From Pseudomonas fluorescens (GTDB taxonomy: Bacteria; Pseudomonadota; Gammaproteobacteria; Pseudomonadales; Pseudomonadaceae), in NCBI RefSeq assembly GCF_001708445.1, contig NZ_CP015637.1, positions 3,907,001-3,971,000 of the forward strand: a stretch of 64,000 nucleotides of DNA, read 5' to 3'. The translations under genes were made by a program, and so were the position numbers. Positions 16,978 to 25,958 of this stretch are shown piece by piece; position 1 is the first letter of the stretch, and every line of letters starts with the position of its first letter. The notes beneath the pieces are model-generated. The model was not told the origin of the DNA, ran no database searches, and saw only the letters and a program-made list of their open reading frames with translations.

Positions 16978-17883
16978 ATGAAAATTGACGATATCGATGC
17001 CTTTGTCGAAGTGATTCGTTGCCAGTCCATCAGCCATGCCGCCGAGTCGTTGCAACTGACCCAGCCGGCCATCACCCGCCGCGTGCAGAACTTCGAGCAG
17101 GCGCTGGGCGTGGAGTTGTTCGACCGCAACACCAAGCCGCTCAAGCCTACGTTGATCGGCACCCGCGTCTATGAACAGTGCCGGTTGATCCTGCGCGAGA
17201 TGGACGCCCTGCGCGAATTGGTCGCCACCGACGCACCGCCCACCGGCCTGTTACGCCTGGGCGTGCCGCAGACTATTGGTGACGTGGTGCTGCTCGATGC
17301 ACTCAAGCACCTGCGCAGCGAATACCCCGACTTGCGCGCCCAGGTCGCCACTGGCTGGGGCAGCCAACTGGTGGGCAAGATCGAGCGCGGTGAGTTGGAC
17401 GCGGCGGCGGCCCTGTTTCCGGCGGGCAAGGTTTTCCCCGACAACGTGGTCGGCGAGTCCATCGGCAAGATGGAACTGGTGGTGGTCTGCGCCAAGGCCC
17501 AACTGCCGAAGAAGCCCTGCAAGCTGGCGGACGTGTACCAGAACGGTTGGATCCTCAACCCGGATGGCTGCGGTTTCCGCGCCGGTTTGCAGCGCACCTT
17601 GTCCGATCAAGGCCTGGCCCTGCGGGTCAACCTGGAGACGTTCGGCACCGAGCTGCAACTGGGCCTGGTGGCCGACGGCCTGGGCCTGGGCCTGGTGCCG
17701 CGGCCTTTGCTGGAGCGCAGTGCCCACCGCGAGCAACTGGCGGTGATGCCGCTCAAGGATTTCAAGCCGGTGATGGATTTGTGGCTGATCTACCCGCACT
17801 TCCTCGGTAACTTGCAGGGGCCGGTGGACGCGTTTGGCAAACTGGTGGCGGCGTCCCTGCATAAGATCCGCAACGCAGCCTGA
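16978..17883 (+). CDS. LysR-family regulator beside the thiol dioxygenase operon
   Basis: The 301-residue regulator has an N-terminal LysR helix-turn-helix (SHAAESLQLTQPAITRRVQNFEQALGVELFDR, about 18-50) and a periplasmic-binding-like effector domain. The ATG at 16978 gives the family's normal N-terminus (MKIDDIDAFVEV); the upstream ATG at 16933 would add 15 unrelated residues. It diverges from the mdo-rhodanese operon and probably responds to a sulfur compound. A LysR gene in the same position occurs near the P. aeruginosa mdo homologue. Confidence 0.9.
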   Translation: MKIDDIDAFVEVIRCQSISHAAESLQLTQPAITRRVQNFEQALGVELFDRNTKPLKPTLIGTRVYEQCRLILREMDALRELVATDAPPTGLLRLGVPQTIGDVVLLDALKHLRSEYPDLRAQVATGWGSQLVGKIERGELDAAAALFPAGKVFPDNVVGESIGKMELVVVCAKAQLPKKPCKLADVYQNGWILNPDGCGFRAGLQRTLSDQGLALRVNLETFGTELQLGLVADGLGLGLVPRPLLERSAHREQLAVMPLKDFKPVMDLWLIYPHFLGNLQGPVDAFGKLVAASLHKIRNAA

Positions 17884-17886
17884 TCC

Positions 17887-17977
17887 ATGTGGGAGGGGGC
17901 TTGCCCCTGATTGCGGTGTATCAGTCAGCTCGTCTGTCGCTGACCCACTGCCATCGGGGGCAAGCCCCCTCCCACAT
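17887..17977. repeat. REP doublet, GTGGGAGGGGGCTTGCCCC family (91 bp)
   Basis: Arms ATGTGGGAGGGGGCTTGCCC and the reverse complement enclose a 45-base centre. Complete relatives are at 59988-60093 and 61475-61565. Single arms occur at 18064-18082, 41527-41561, 44560-44579 and 53146-53175. It lies just after the LysR stop and could also stop transcription. The rest of the gap to 18206 holds only a second half arm and an AT-rich promoter-like stretch. Confidence 0.85.
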
Positions 17978-18206
17978 TTGGACTGTGCAAGCCTTCAAGG
18001 CATTCTTGGCATTCACTGCCTTGGGCAACAGCTCCGGTTTGACTGGGTGTATAGAGATCAAAAATGTGGGAGGGGGCTTTGTGTTGGTGGTGTGGGTGTT
18101 ATGAAAAAAAATAATAATTAGCTTAGATTAAAATGTGCTTTTTATTATTTTTTTCCATCCCCTAGGCTTGCTTGGAAGTCCTTAAGGCCATCCAGGAAGT
18201 TTTGCC

Positions 18207-19001
18207 ATGAGCAGCGTCACCCCGATTTCCAGCGTTTCCAACCATGTTCGCCAGCGTGTCACTCCGGAAGAATGGGAGGTGCGCGTCAAACTGGCCGCCG
18301 CTTACCGGCTGGCGGCCCTGTACAAGTGGACCGACCACATCTACACCCACTTCTCCGCCCGTGTACCTGGGCCACACGAGCACTTCCTGATCAACGCCTT
18401 CGGGCTATTGTTCGATGAAATCAGTGCCTCCAACCTGGTCAAGGTCGACCTCGACGGCACCATCGTCGACGACCCTACCGGCTTGGGCATCAACTACGCC
18501 GGCTATGTGATCCACAGTGCCATCCACGGCGCGCGCCACGACCTGCACGCCGTGTTGCATACCCATACCCGCGACGGCATTGCGGTGTCGGCGCAGAAGG
18601 ACGGCCTGTTGCCGATCTCTCAGCACTCCATCGGCTTCTCGGGGCGGGTGGCCTACCACGGTTATGAAGGCGTGGCCCTCGACCTCGACGAACGTGAGCG
18701 CCTGGTGGCCGACCTGGGCGACAAGAGCGTGATGATCCTGCGTAACCATGGGCTGCTGACCGCGGGTGTCAGCGTTGAACATGCGTTTCAACAGCTGCAA
18801 CAACTGGAGCGCGCGTGCAATATCCAGGTCGCGGCGCAGGCAGCGGGGAATGCGGAGTTGATCTTCCCGCCGGCTGAAGTGGTGGCGAAGGTCGAGCAAC
18901 AGGCCAAGGCGTTTGCCAGCGGCGAGGGGCCGGGTGTGGCGCGGCATTGGAATGCGCTGATTCGGCAGTTGGAGCGCAACGATACCGACTATAAGAACTG
19001 A
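18207..19001 (+). CDS. Class II aldolase/adducin-family protein
   Basis: The 264-residue protein has the zinc-binding histidines of class II aldolases: H118 and H120 in LHTHTRDG and H181 in RNHGLL, with an acidic residue near E71. Members act as metal-dependent aldolases or decarboxylases on small phosphorylated or hydroxylated carbon chains. The ATG follows a very AT-rich promoter-like region. It sits between sulfur-related genes, but the substrate cannot be deduced. It seems to be transcribed alone and ends before a hairpin at 19027. Confidence 0.85.
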   Translation: MSSVTPISSVSNHVRQRVTPEEWEVRVKLAAAYRLAALYKWTDHIYTHFSARVPGPHEHFLINAFGLLFDEISASNLVKVDLDGTIVDDPTGLGINYAGYVIHSAIHGARHDLHAVLHTHTRDGIAVSAQKDGLLPISQHSIGFSGRVAYHGYEGVALDLDERERLVADLGDKSVMILRNHGLLTAGVSVEHAFQQLQQLERACNIQVAAQAAGNAELIFPPAEVVAKVEQQAKAFASGEGPGVARHWNALIRQLERNDTDYKN

Positions 19002-19026
19002 TCCGGAGCCTGGTGAAGATCAAAGT

Positions 19027-19066
19027 GTGGGAGGGGCGGTGCGACGATTCGACTTGCCCCTCCCAC
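19027..19066. terminator. Hairpin between convergent genes
   Basis: GTGGGAGGGG and CCCCTCCCAC form a ten-base stem, followed by a T-rich stretch (GGTTTTG). It lies between the convergent aldolase and monooxygenase genes and could terminate both. Its loop belongs to the same repeat family as 14489-14529. Confidence 0.6.
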
Positions 19067-19085
19067 CTTGGTTTTGTAGTGGTTG

Positions 19086-20162
19086 TCAGGCGACTTTCTG
19101 CTCGCGTTCAGCAATCAGCTGGCGGGTGAGGGGGATCAACCGCTTGCCATAGTCGATCGCATCGTTGAGCGGATCAAACCCACGAATCAGGAAGGTGGTG
19201 ATGCCGAGGTCGTAATAATCTACCAAGGCCTCCGCAACTTGCTCGGCGGTGCCCACCAACGAGGTGGAGTTACCTTGTGCCCCCAGCAACCCAGCAATCC
19301 CGGTCCACAAACGCTTATCCAGTCGCGCCCCCTGCGCCGCCGCCGCGAGCAAGCGGCGTGAACCTTCGTTTGGCGGTTCACGCCGCACAAAACCGTTCTT
19401 CTGCGCCAGCGCCGTCGCCTGCTGCAAGATGCTCTCGGCCCGCGCCCACGCCAGTTCCTCGGTCTCGGCGAGGATCGGCCGCAACGACAGGCTGAAGCGA
19501 ATCGTGCGCCCGTGCCTGGCCGCTTCAGCCCGCACCTGGGTCACGATTTCGCGCACTTGCTCATAGGTCTCGCCCCACAACGCGTACACATCGGCATGCT
19601 TGCCTGCCACTTCAATCGCGGCCTTGGAGGAGCCGCCAAAGTACAGTGGGATATGCGGCTGTTGCGGTGACTTCACCGCAGAGTGCGCGCCCTCCACCTG
19701 GTAGTAAGTGCCGGCGAAGTCGAAGGGCTGTTCGCTGGTCCATTCCTGGCGCACCACGCTCAGGTATTCGTCCGTGCGCGCGTAGCGTTCGTCCTTGCCG
19801 ATATGGCTGCCGTCGGCGCGCAGTTCGCGGTCGTCACCCCCGGTGATGATATGCACGGCGGTACGCCCGCCGTTGAACACATCCAGGGTGGCGAACTGGC
19901 GCGCTGCCAGGGTCGGTTGGGCAAAACCGGGGCGGTGGGCAATCAGGAATTGCAGTTTTTTCGTCACGCTGGCCGCATGGGAGGCGATCAGCGTGCTGTC
20001 CGGGCTGTTGGAGTGGAAGGCCACCAGGGCGCGGTCGAAGCCGGCCTCTTCGTGGGCCCGGGCCACGGTCTCCACGTAGTCCGGTTGCAGGGTCGGGCCG
20101 CTGCGCGGGTGGATCTCGGATGCGTGATGGCCACCGATATAGCCGATGAATTCAATGCTCAT
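19086..20162 (-). CDS. SsuD-like LLM flavin monooxygenase
   Basis: The 358-residue protein matches the alkanesulfonate monooxygenase SsuD branch of the luciferase-like family in length and pattern. The features are EEAGFDRALVAFHSNSPDS, TKKLQFLIAHRPGFAQPTLAARQFATLD, INGGRTAVHIITGGDDRE-like residues near 95-110, and PLYFGGSSKAAIEVAGKHADVY. It would use FMNH2 and O2 to release sulfite from an organosulfonate. No SsuE reductase or SsuBC transporter is adjacent. It has its own promoter region (20163-20328) and complements the other LLM enzyme in this island. Confidence 0.88.
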   Translation of the reverse strand: MSIEFIGYIGGHHASEIHPRSGPTLQPDYVETVARAHEEAGFDRALVAFHSNSPDSTLIASHAASVTKKLQFLIAHRPGFAQPTLAARQFATLDVFNGGRTAVHIITGGDDRELRADGSHIGKDERYARTDEYLSVVRQEWTSEQPFDFAGTYYQVEGAHSAVKSPQQPHIPLYFGGSSKAAIEVAGKHADVYALWGETYEQVREIVTQVRAEAARHGRTIRFSLSLRPILAETEELAWARAESILQQATALAQKNGFVRREPPNEGSRRLLAAAAQGARLDKRLWTGIAGLLGAQGNSTSLVGTAEQVAEALVDYYDLGITTFLIRGFDPLNDAIDYGKRLIPLTRQLIAEREQKVA

Positions 20163-20454
20163 GGTCTGTCCTTGTCGAGTACGGGGTTAACACCTCCACC
20201 GGGCAGGGGGTCGGTTATTCGCGTCCAAGGTAGGGGCAGGGGCGGGGCCTGTAAAATGCCGATTGGTTCTAACCTAATTATTAAAAAGTAGAATCATAAA
20301 TTGCATGGTTTATCAGTAATTTGCATTTTTGGTGTGGGTGCCCCAGAGATTTTCCATCCATAAGCGCTTTAGTCCGACCCAAGATAACGTTGTCATTTTT
20401 CCGCGCCTCAGGTCTGATGGGCGCGGGAAATATGATGGTATAGGTCAGCTATTC

Positions 20455-21075
20455 ATGCGGGAACAACTTGCACACTATGGCGGTATTACCGTCATGATTC
20501 CGGCTGCACTGATGATCGCTGTCTGGTTATGGTATTCGGCACCCCAGGCGTTCAAGTGGTGGATAATCACGGTGGCCTCCACGTATTCAATCGTGGCCTT
20601 CAGCAAGTTACTGTTCAAGGGCTGGGGTGTCTCGTTTCAAACCCTCGACATCGCCGTGCTCAGTGGGCATGCGATGAATACGTGCCTGATGGTGACGGTG
20701 GCATTAAGTTTGATTGCACGCCAGTTCAACTATGCCTGGCGCTGGCCAGCGACGCTGGTCGGATTGAGCCTGACCGTTGGGTTCAGTGCTTATTGTGTCG
20801 CGCCATATATTCACCCGCTGAACGAAGCACTGGCCGGTGCCTTATTGGGGGCTGTCGCTGCGGTCGCTTTTCTATGGCGAATAGACGTTGTGCGCGTCAA
20901 TGTATCGCCGTCGCTGATCGGTGGTGGGTTAGTCTTCCTTTCGTTATGTGCGCTGGTGCCTAAGTACAACGCCGAGACTTTGCTCAACCATGTCGCCGTG
21001 ACGGTCTCGGGGGCGCAGCAGGCGCATCAGGAGCCGGCCTGGCGCACTGTCTCCCGGCACATAAAGGCCGAATAG
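20455..21075 (+). CDS. PAP2-like membrane phosphatase, divergent
   Basis: The predicted 206-residue membrane protein has about six hydrophobic helices and partial PAP2 motifs: SGHA at S70-H72, and H120 followed at +4 by E124 in YIHPLNEAL, where the classic motif has H-x3-D. The first KX6RP motif is not recognisable. Such proteins remove phosphate from lipid or polyprenyl pyrophosphates. Start choice is uncertain: the frame is open from 20329 with a TTG, and no strong ribosome site is seen for either. Next to a Wzx/Wzy locus it could recycle undecaprenyl pyrophosphate, but this is inference. Confidence 0.6.
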   Translation: MREQLAHYGGITVMIPAALMIAVWLWYSAPQAFKWWIITVASTYSIVAFSKLLFKGWGVSFQTLDIAVLSGHAMNTCLMVTVALSLIARQFNYAWRWPATLVGLSLTVGFSAYCVAPYIHPLNEALAGALLGAVAAVAFLWRIDVVRVNVSPSLIGGGLVFLSLCALVPKYNAETLLNHVAVTVSGAQQAHQEPAWRTVSRHIKAE

Positions 21076-21374
21076 GCCGCCAGATCCAGCGCCAGGTTGC
21101 TTTCCACCAGCAACTGCAACAACACCGTCTGCGAGTTGAAACGTCGCTGATTGCCCTGGCGCCGGGCACCGTTCATTTGCTTGAACAGCGTATGGGTCAC
21201 CGCCTGCGGCGGGCTGCCCTGCAGTTGGTCCAGCCAATGGGAAATCGTCTGCGTATTATGCGAGCGTTGTCCCGCTTCCAGTGGCTCGGTCAGGGCGATG
21301 CCGACAAATGTTTCGAATACCTGGGTCAGCTTTTTCAGCGCATAGGCACGCCTTAAATGAACGTACGGGTTCAT
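21027..21374 (-). CDS. Hypothetical protein, 115 aa
   Basis: I do not recognise this 115-residue protein. It is predicted to be soluble, basic and mainly helical, with no signal peptide. Its ATG overlaps the stop of the gene at 21371-21679 (ATGA), so the two are probably a translationally coupled pair. Its last 49 bases overlap the 3' end of the convergent PAP2-like gene. It is placed immediately before the EPS operon but points the other way. Confidence 0.55.
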   Translation of the reverse strand: MNPYVHLRRAYALKKLTQVFETFVGIALTEPLEAGQRSHNTQTISHWLDQLQGSPPQAVTHTLFKQMNGARRQGNQRRFNSQTVLLQLLVESNLALDLAAYSAFMCRETVRQAGS

Positions 21375-21679
21375 GGGCGCTCCTCGGTGCCGGAAATATT
21401 CGCCAGTAATTCGGCGGTCTTGGCTTGCATGAAGTGACTGTCACCGCGACTTTCCACGCACAGGCACACCGACAAGGCGTTATTGACTTGCAACTTGAAA
21501 CGCCAATCGGCAAATACCATCGACAATCCGGAACCGCTTTCGTCGACATCTAAAGAGTTGCTGGCGTACAACACTTGCATGCGCTCGACAACGGTGCTCG
21601 GATTATTGACGTCGACATGAATATCTCCCGAAGAAGGGAATAGGCCAATACGCTCTACCAGTAACTTTGAACTTTTCAT
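21371..21679 (-). CDS. Hypothetical protein, 102 aa
   Basis: This is an unrecognised 102-residue protein with no signal peptide or membrane helix, a predicted beta-rich middle (MVFADWRFKLQVNNALSV) and one CLC pair. A purine-rich GAGGGACGG stretch precedes the ATG. It is the first gene of a coupled pair with 21027-21374, divergent from the Wzb-Wzc operon and sharing its AT-rich promoter region. The pairing suggests accessory or regulatory proteins for the EPS locus; nothing in the sequence proves it. Confidence 0.6.
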   Translation of the reverse strand: MKSSKLLVERIGLFPSSGDIHVDVNNPSTVVERMQVLYASNSLDVDESGSGLSMVFADWRFKLQVNNALSVCLCVESRGDSHFMQAKTAELLANISGTEERP

Positions 21680-21815
21680 GGCCGTCCCTCGCTGCTGTGT
21701 TCAAGTGGCACTTTATTATGAAGATGCGCAAAAGTAAGGGAATGTTATTTTTAGTCGGTTATTGCCGTGGGTGTTATTTATTGTCCTGCTCGATAGATGG
21801 TCGCACTCTGTCAGC

Positions 21816-21831
21816 TGTGATCATAATTACA
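21816..21831. promoter_or_regulatory. Candidate Crp/Vfr-like site upstream of wzb
   Basis: TGTGA-TCATAA-TTACA matches the Crp/Vfr half-site pair TGTGA-N6-TCACA at nine of ten positions. It lies about 85 bases upstream of the EPS operon start in an AT-rich divergent region. Chance occurrence cannot be excluded. Confidence 0.3.
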
Positions 21832-21916
21832 CGGTCGCAAATTGCTTGTTATTTAAAGATGGAAATAAGGTCATCCCTTTGCCGATTAATTACTGTGCGG
21901 TGCGTGGGAGGTTGCC

Positions 21917-22357
21917 TTGTTTAAAAAGATTTTGATCGTGTGCATCGGCAACATTTGCCGTAGCCCTACTGCGCAACAACTGCTGGGCGCCGCACTTGAG
22001 TCCTCCGGGATACAAGTGAGTTCGGCGGGCCTGGCGGCCTTGCGTGACCATCCGCTGGAGCCCACTGCAGGCCAGGTCCTGCAGGAACACGGGCATGTTC
22101 CCCTGGCGCACAAGGCGCGCCAGCTCAGTGTCGAGGCCGTGAGCGAGGCGGACCTGATCCTGGTGATGGAGCAACGACACATCGACGGTGTGCTCAGCCT
22201 CGCTCCCGAGGCCCGGGGCAAGGTGTTCCTGCTGGGCAAATGGCAGCACGAACGCGAGATCAAGGACCCCTATCGACAGGGCAAGGCCGCCTTCGTGCAG
22301 GCCTATGCCCTGATCGAGCAAGCCGCACAGGCCTGGGCACAGCGCCTGGCGCGCTAG
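21917..22357 (+). CDS. wzb: Low-molecular-weight protein-tyrosine phosphatase Wzb
   Basis: The 146-residue phosphatase has the C-x5-R catalytic loop at C9-R15 (CIGNICRS) and the general-acid aspartate D117 in KDPYRQG. Wzb removes phosphate from the tyrosine tail of its partner kinase Wzc, which is the next gene, and so controls polymer assembly. The start is a TTG with GGGAGG five bases upstream; no ATG gives a complete domain. It is the first gene of the EPS operon, following an AT-rich promoter region. Confidence 0.93.
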   Translation: MFKKILIVCIGNICRSPTAQQLLGAALESSGIQVSSAGLAALRDHPLEPTAGQVLQEHGHVPLAHKARQLSVEAVSEADLILVMEQRHIDGVLSLAPEARGKVFLLGKWQHEREIKDPYRQGKAAFVQAYALIEQAAQAWAQRLAR

Positions 22358-22395
22358 CGCCTCCTTTTATGATTGCAAGGACGAAGACTCGATTT

Positions 22396-24615
22396 ATGTA
22401 TTCACCCCAGAACGCCTCCGCTGACAGCCCGCACCGTGACGAGATCGATGTACTCGGCATGTTGGGTACCCTGATCGATCACAAATGGCTGATTGCCGGG
22501 ATCACCGGCACCTGCATGTTGATCGGCGCTGCCTACGCCATTCTGGCAACGCCGGTGTACCAGGCCAACGCCTTGATCCAGGTGGAACCGAAGAAAAACG
22601 ACATGCTCGGTTTCTCCGATGTGAGCAGCCTGTTGGGCAAGGAATCGCCGGCGGTGACCGAGATCGAACTGATCAAGTCGCGCACCATCATCGGCAAGAC
22701 CGTCGACACCCTGAAGCTGGACATCACCATTACCCCCCAACATTTCCCGTTGATCGGTGGCTTCATGGCCCGGCGTTATGTGCCCGACACCCCGGGCGAT
22801 GTCGCGCCGCCACTGTTCGGTATCAGTCGCTACAGTGCCGGCGGCGAGCGCCTGAGCCTGGCGAAGCTGAAGCTGCCGGCCGGGTTGCTCGGTACTACCC
22901 TCGTGCTGGTGGCTGGCGAAAACCAGGGCTACCAACTGTTTGACGAGGATGACCAGCAGATCGCCGCTGGCCGCGTCGGCGAGCCGTTTGCCTCGGGCGA
23001 CGTGGAGGTGCTGGTCGAAACGTTGCGGGCCAACCCCGGCGCGCGGTTCAAGATTGTGCGCAAGCCGCGCCTGGACGCGGTGGCCGATTACCAGGACCTG
23101 CTCAATGTGGTGGAGCGGGGCAAGGAGTCGGGGATCATCAGCCTGACGCTGGAGAGCACCCACCCGGCGCTGGCGGTCCGCACGCTGAATGAAATCTCCA
23201 ACCTGTATGTGCGCCAGAACGTCGACCGCACCTCGGCCGAGGCGGCGCAGAGCCTGTCGTTCCTCAATGACCAATTGCCCCAGGTACGCCGCGACCTGGA
23301 GAAGGCCGAGAACGCCCTGAACCGCTTCCAGACCCGCAGCAAATCCATCGACATCAGCCTCGAAGCCAAGGCCGTGCTCGATCAGGTGGTGGCCCTGGAC
23401 ACCGGCATCTCCGAGCTCAAGCTGCAACAGGCGGAAATGGACCGCAAGTTCACCCGTCAGCACCCGGCTTACCGCGCGTTGCTGGCCAAGCTCGACGAGC
23501 TCAACGGCAAGCAGGCGCAATTGACCAAGCGTGTCGAAGGCCTGCCCAGCACCCAGCAGGAACTGTTGAGCCTGACCCGTGACGTGCAGGTGGGCACCGA
23601 GATCTATACCCAGTTGCTCAATCGCTCCCAGGAACTGGACGTGATGCGCGCCGGCACCGTGGGCAACGTGCGCCTGATCGACAGCGCCGACGCCAACATC
23701 AGCAAACCCGTGGAGCCGCGCAAGGTGATCGTGGTGCTGCTGGCCATGTTGCTCGGCGGCATGCTTTCGGTTGGCCTGGTGCTGGTCCGCAGCCTGCTTA
23801 ACCGTGGCCTGGAAAACCCGGATGACATCGAGAAACTCGGCTTGCCGGTGTATGCCTCGATCCCGTTCAGCCCCCTGCAAAAGGCCGAGGAAACCCACGC
23901 CGCCAAGAGCCGCTCGGTCGCGCCCTCGCTGTTGGCCGTCAATCATCCCCACGACCTGGTCATGGAGGCCATGCGCAGTCTGCGTACCAGCCTGCATTTC
24001 GCGATGCTGGAGGCCAAGAACAACCGCTTGATGATTTCCGGCCCCAGCCCGGAAGTGGGCAAGACCTTTGTTTCGGCCAACCTGGCAGCGGTGGTTGCCC
24101 AGTCCGGGCAGCGCGTGTTGCTGATCGATGCGGATATGCGCAAGGGCTATTTGCACAAGATGCTCGGCAAGTCAGTGGAGATCGGTTTGTCCGACCTGCT
24201 GGTCAAGCGTTGTGAGTTGCAGGAGGCGATTAAAACCACCGATGTGGCGCAATTCGATTTCATCGGCCGTGGGCAGATCCCGCCCAACCCCTCCGAATTG
24301 CTGATGCACCCCAATTTTGCCGCGTTACTGGCCGAAGTCAGCGAGCGCTATGACCTGGTGATCATCGATACACCGCCGCTGCTGGCCGTGACCGATGCGG
24401 CTATCGTCGGCCGTCAATCCGGTACGAGCCTGCTGGTGACCCGTTTTGGGGTGAACTCGGCCAAGGAAGTCGAGCTGACGCTGCGCCGCTTTCATCAGAA
24501 CGGTATCGAGCTCAAGGGCGCGATCTTCAATGGCGTGGAGAAACGTCGTTCCGCCAGTTACGGCTACGGCGATTACGGCTACTACCACTACGCCTACCAG
24601 TCCGACAAAGCCTGA
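22396..24615 (+). CDS. wzc: Polysaccharide co-polymerase/tyrosine autokinase Wzc
   Basis: The 739-residue inner-membrane protein has a Wzz domain with a first helix near residues 30-52, a long periplasmic coiled region, and a second helix (about 440-462). The cytoplasmic BY-kinase follows, with Walker A GPSPEVGKT (549-557), Walker A' VLLIDADMRKG and Walker B VIIDTPPL. The C-terminus carries a seven-tyrosine cluster (Y722-Y734), the autophosphorylation site acted on by Wzb. It controls chain length and export of the Wzy-dependent polymer. ATG 22396 is chosen; 22369 is also in frame, and neither has an ideal ribosome site. Confidence 0.94.
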   Translation: MYSPQNASADSPHRDEIDVLGMLGTLIDHKWLIAGITGTCMLIGAAYAILATPVYQANALIQVEPKKNDMLGFSDVSSLLGKESPAVTEIELIKSRTIIGKTVDTLKLDITITPQHFPLIGGFMARRYVPDTPGDVAPPLFGISRYSAGGERLSLAKLKLPAGLLGTTLVLVAGENQGYQLFDEDDQQIAAGRVGEPFASGDVEVLVETLRANPGARFKIVRKPRLDAVADYQDLLNVVERGKESGIISLTLESTHPALAVRTLNEISNLYVRQNVDRTSAEAAQSLSFLNDQLPQVRRDLEKAENALNRFQTRSKSIDISLEAKAVLDQVVALDTGISELKLQQAEMDRKFTRQHPAYRALLAKLDELNGKQAQLTKRVEGLPSTQQELLSLTRDVQVGTEIYTQLLNRSQELDVMRAGTVGNVRLIDSADANISKPVEPRKVIVVLLAMLLGGMLSVGLVLVRSLLNRGLENPDDIEKLGLPVYASIPFSPLQKAEETHAAKSRSVAPSLLAVNHPHDLVMEAMRSLRTSLHFAMLEAKNNRLMISGPSPEVGKTFVSANLAAVVAQSGQRVLLIDADMRKGYLHKMLGKSVEIGLSDLLVKRCELQEAIKTTDVAQFDFIGRGQIPPNPSELLMHPNFAALLAEVSERYDLVIIDTPPLLAVTDAAIVGRQSGTSLLVTRFGVNSAKEVELTLRRFHQNGIELKGAIFNGVEKRRSASYGYGDYGYYHYAYQSDKA

Positions 24616-24620
24616 CGACC

Positions 24621-25958
24621 ATGAGCAAGGTTCTGGAAAAACCGATGCGGGTACCGCGTTCATTGTCGAACCGGTTTCGCCTCAACGTCTTGAGCTATGG
24701 CTACACGCAACTGGTGACGCTGGCGGCGCAACTGGTGCTGGTGCCGTTCTTCCTGCACGCCTGGGGCACCGGGCGGTATGCCGACTGGCTGGTGCTCACC
24801 GGTATTCCGTCGATGCTCAGCCTGCTGGACCTGGGGGTCGCCCAGGCCTCGGCTACCCGTGCCACCTTGCTGGCCAGCCAGGGCGACGTGCCCGGCGCGC
24901 GCCGCAGTGTGCAGACCGCATTGGCGTTCACCTTGGCGGTGGTCGGGCTGGTGGTGGTGTTTGCCTTGACCCTCGGTCAGTGGATCGACTGGGTCGGGCT
25001 GCTCAAGCTCAAGAGCCTTGACCCCGGCCAGGCGAGCCTGGTGGTGCTGTTCATGTCCGGCTACCTGTGTACGCGCTTGCTCGGCGGGCCGATCGAGGCG
25101 TGGTTCCGGGTGATCGACAAGACTGTCGGCGGGGTTTTTATCATGGCCAACCGCAGGACCCTGGATATCGTGCTGTCGATCGTGATCCTGATGCTGGGCG
25201 GTTCCGAACTGCAATTGGCCCAGGGCATGTTCTTCAGCCAGGTGCTGTTCCTGGTGCTGGTGACCGTGTTTGTGCGGCGCATTTCGCCGTGGCCGCTGCT
25301 GGGCCTGGGGTGCGCCTCGTGGGGCGAGTTTCGCGGCATCTGGAAGCCCGCGGTGGGCAGTGCGGCGATCCCCTTGGCGCAGTTGATTACCCTGCAAGGC
25401 GGCCTGCAACTGCTCAACCAGATCGCCGGTCCGGCGGTGGTGGTCGGCTACACCATGGCGCGTACGTTGATGCGCTTGATCATCCAGTTGGGCATCACCT
25501 GCAGCAATGCCCTGACCCCGGAAATCTCGCGGCTGGCCGGGCGTGGCCAATTTGACGAAGCGCGACGGTTCACCCAGCGTGCCAGCTCCCTGGTACTGGG
25601 CGTGTGCGTGCTGGTATACGGCGCCGGCATCTGGGCCGGACCCCAGGTGATCAGCCTGTGGAGCCACGGCCTGGTGCAGGTTGACCGGCTGCCATTGGCG
25701 CTGATCGGTGCCCACACGATCTTGAACGTGGCCTGGTTCATCCTGGCGGCGATGCTGATCTCCACCAACCGCCATACCCGCACCTCGGTGATCTACGCCC
25801 TGAGCAGCCTGGCGGCGTTGCTGCTGTGGATGCTGTGCCAGGCGCGCATCGACCCGTTGCTGGGCGCCGCGTTGTTGCTGGCCCTGCCGGAGCTGGTGGT
25901 GCTGGTGTACCTGCGGCTGATCAGCAAGGTGCAGTTCGCCGGGGAGGTGCAACCATGA
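24621..25958 (+). CDS. wzx: Wzx-type polysaccharide flippase
   Basis: The 445-residue protein has about 12-14 hydrophobic helices throughout and an N-terminal pattern (VLSYGYTQLVTLAAQLVLVPFFLHAWG) typical of the oligosaccharide flippase (PST/MOP) family. It should move undecaprenyl-linked repeat units across the inner membrane. It begins five bases after the wzc stop, and its own stop overlaps the next ATG (ATGA). The symbol follows function by context; sequence alone shows only the flippase family. Confidence 0.82.
   Translation: MSKVLEKPMRVPRSLSNRFRLNVLSYGYTQLVTLAAQLVLVPFFLHAWGTGRYADWLVLTGIPSMLSLLDLGVAQASATRATLLASQGDVPGARRSVQTALAFTLAVVGLVVVFALTLGQWIDWVGLLKLKSLDPGQASLVVLFMSGYLCTRLLGGPIEAWFRVIDKTVGGVFIMANRRTLDIVLSIVILMLGGSELQLAQGMFFSQVLFLVLVTVFVRRISPWPLLGLGCASWGEFRGIWKPAVGSAAIPLAQLITLQGGLQLLNQIAGPAVVVGYTMARTLMRLIIQLGITCSNALTPEISRLAGRGQFDEARRFTQRASSLVLGVCVLVYGAGIWAGPQVISLWSHGLVQVDRLPLALIGAHTILNVAWFILAAMLISTNRHTRTSVIYALSSLAALLLWMLCQARIDPLLGAALLLALPELVVLVYLRLISKVQFAGEVQP

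Noticed and set aside
22402..24156. 584-codon open frame antisense to wzc
   Set aside because: It is a shadow frame caused by high GC at third codon positions; its translation is His/Gln/Leu-rich without domains, and the sense strand encodes a clear Wzc.
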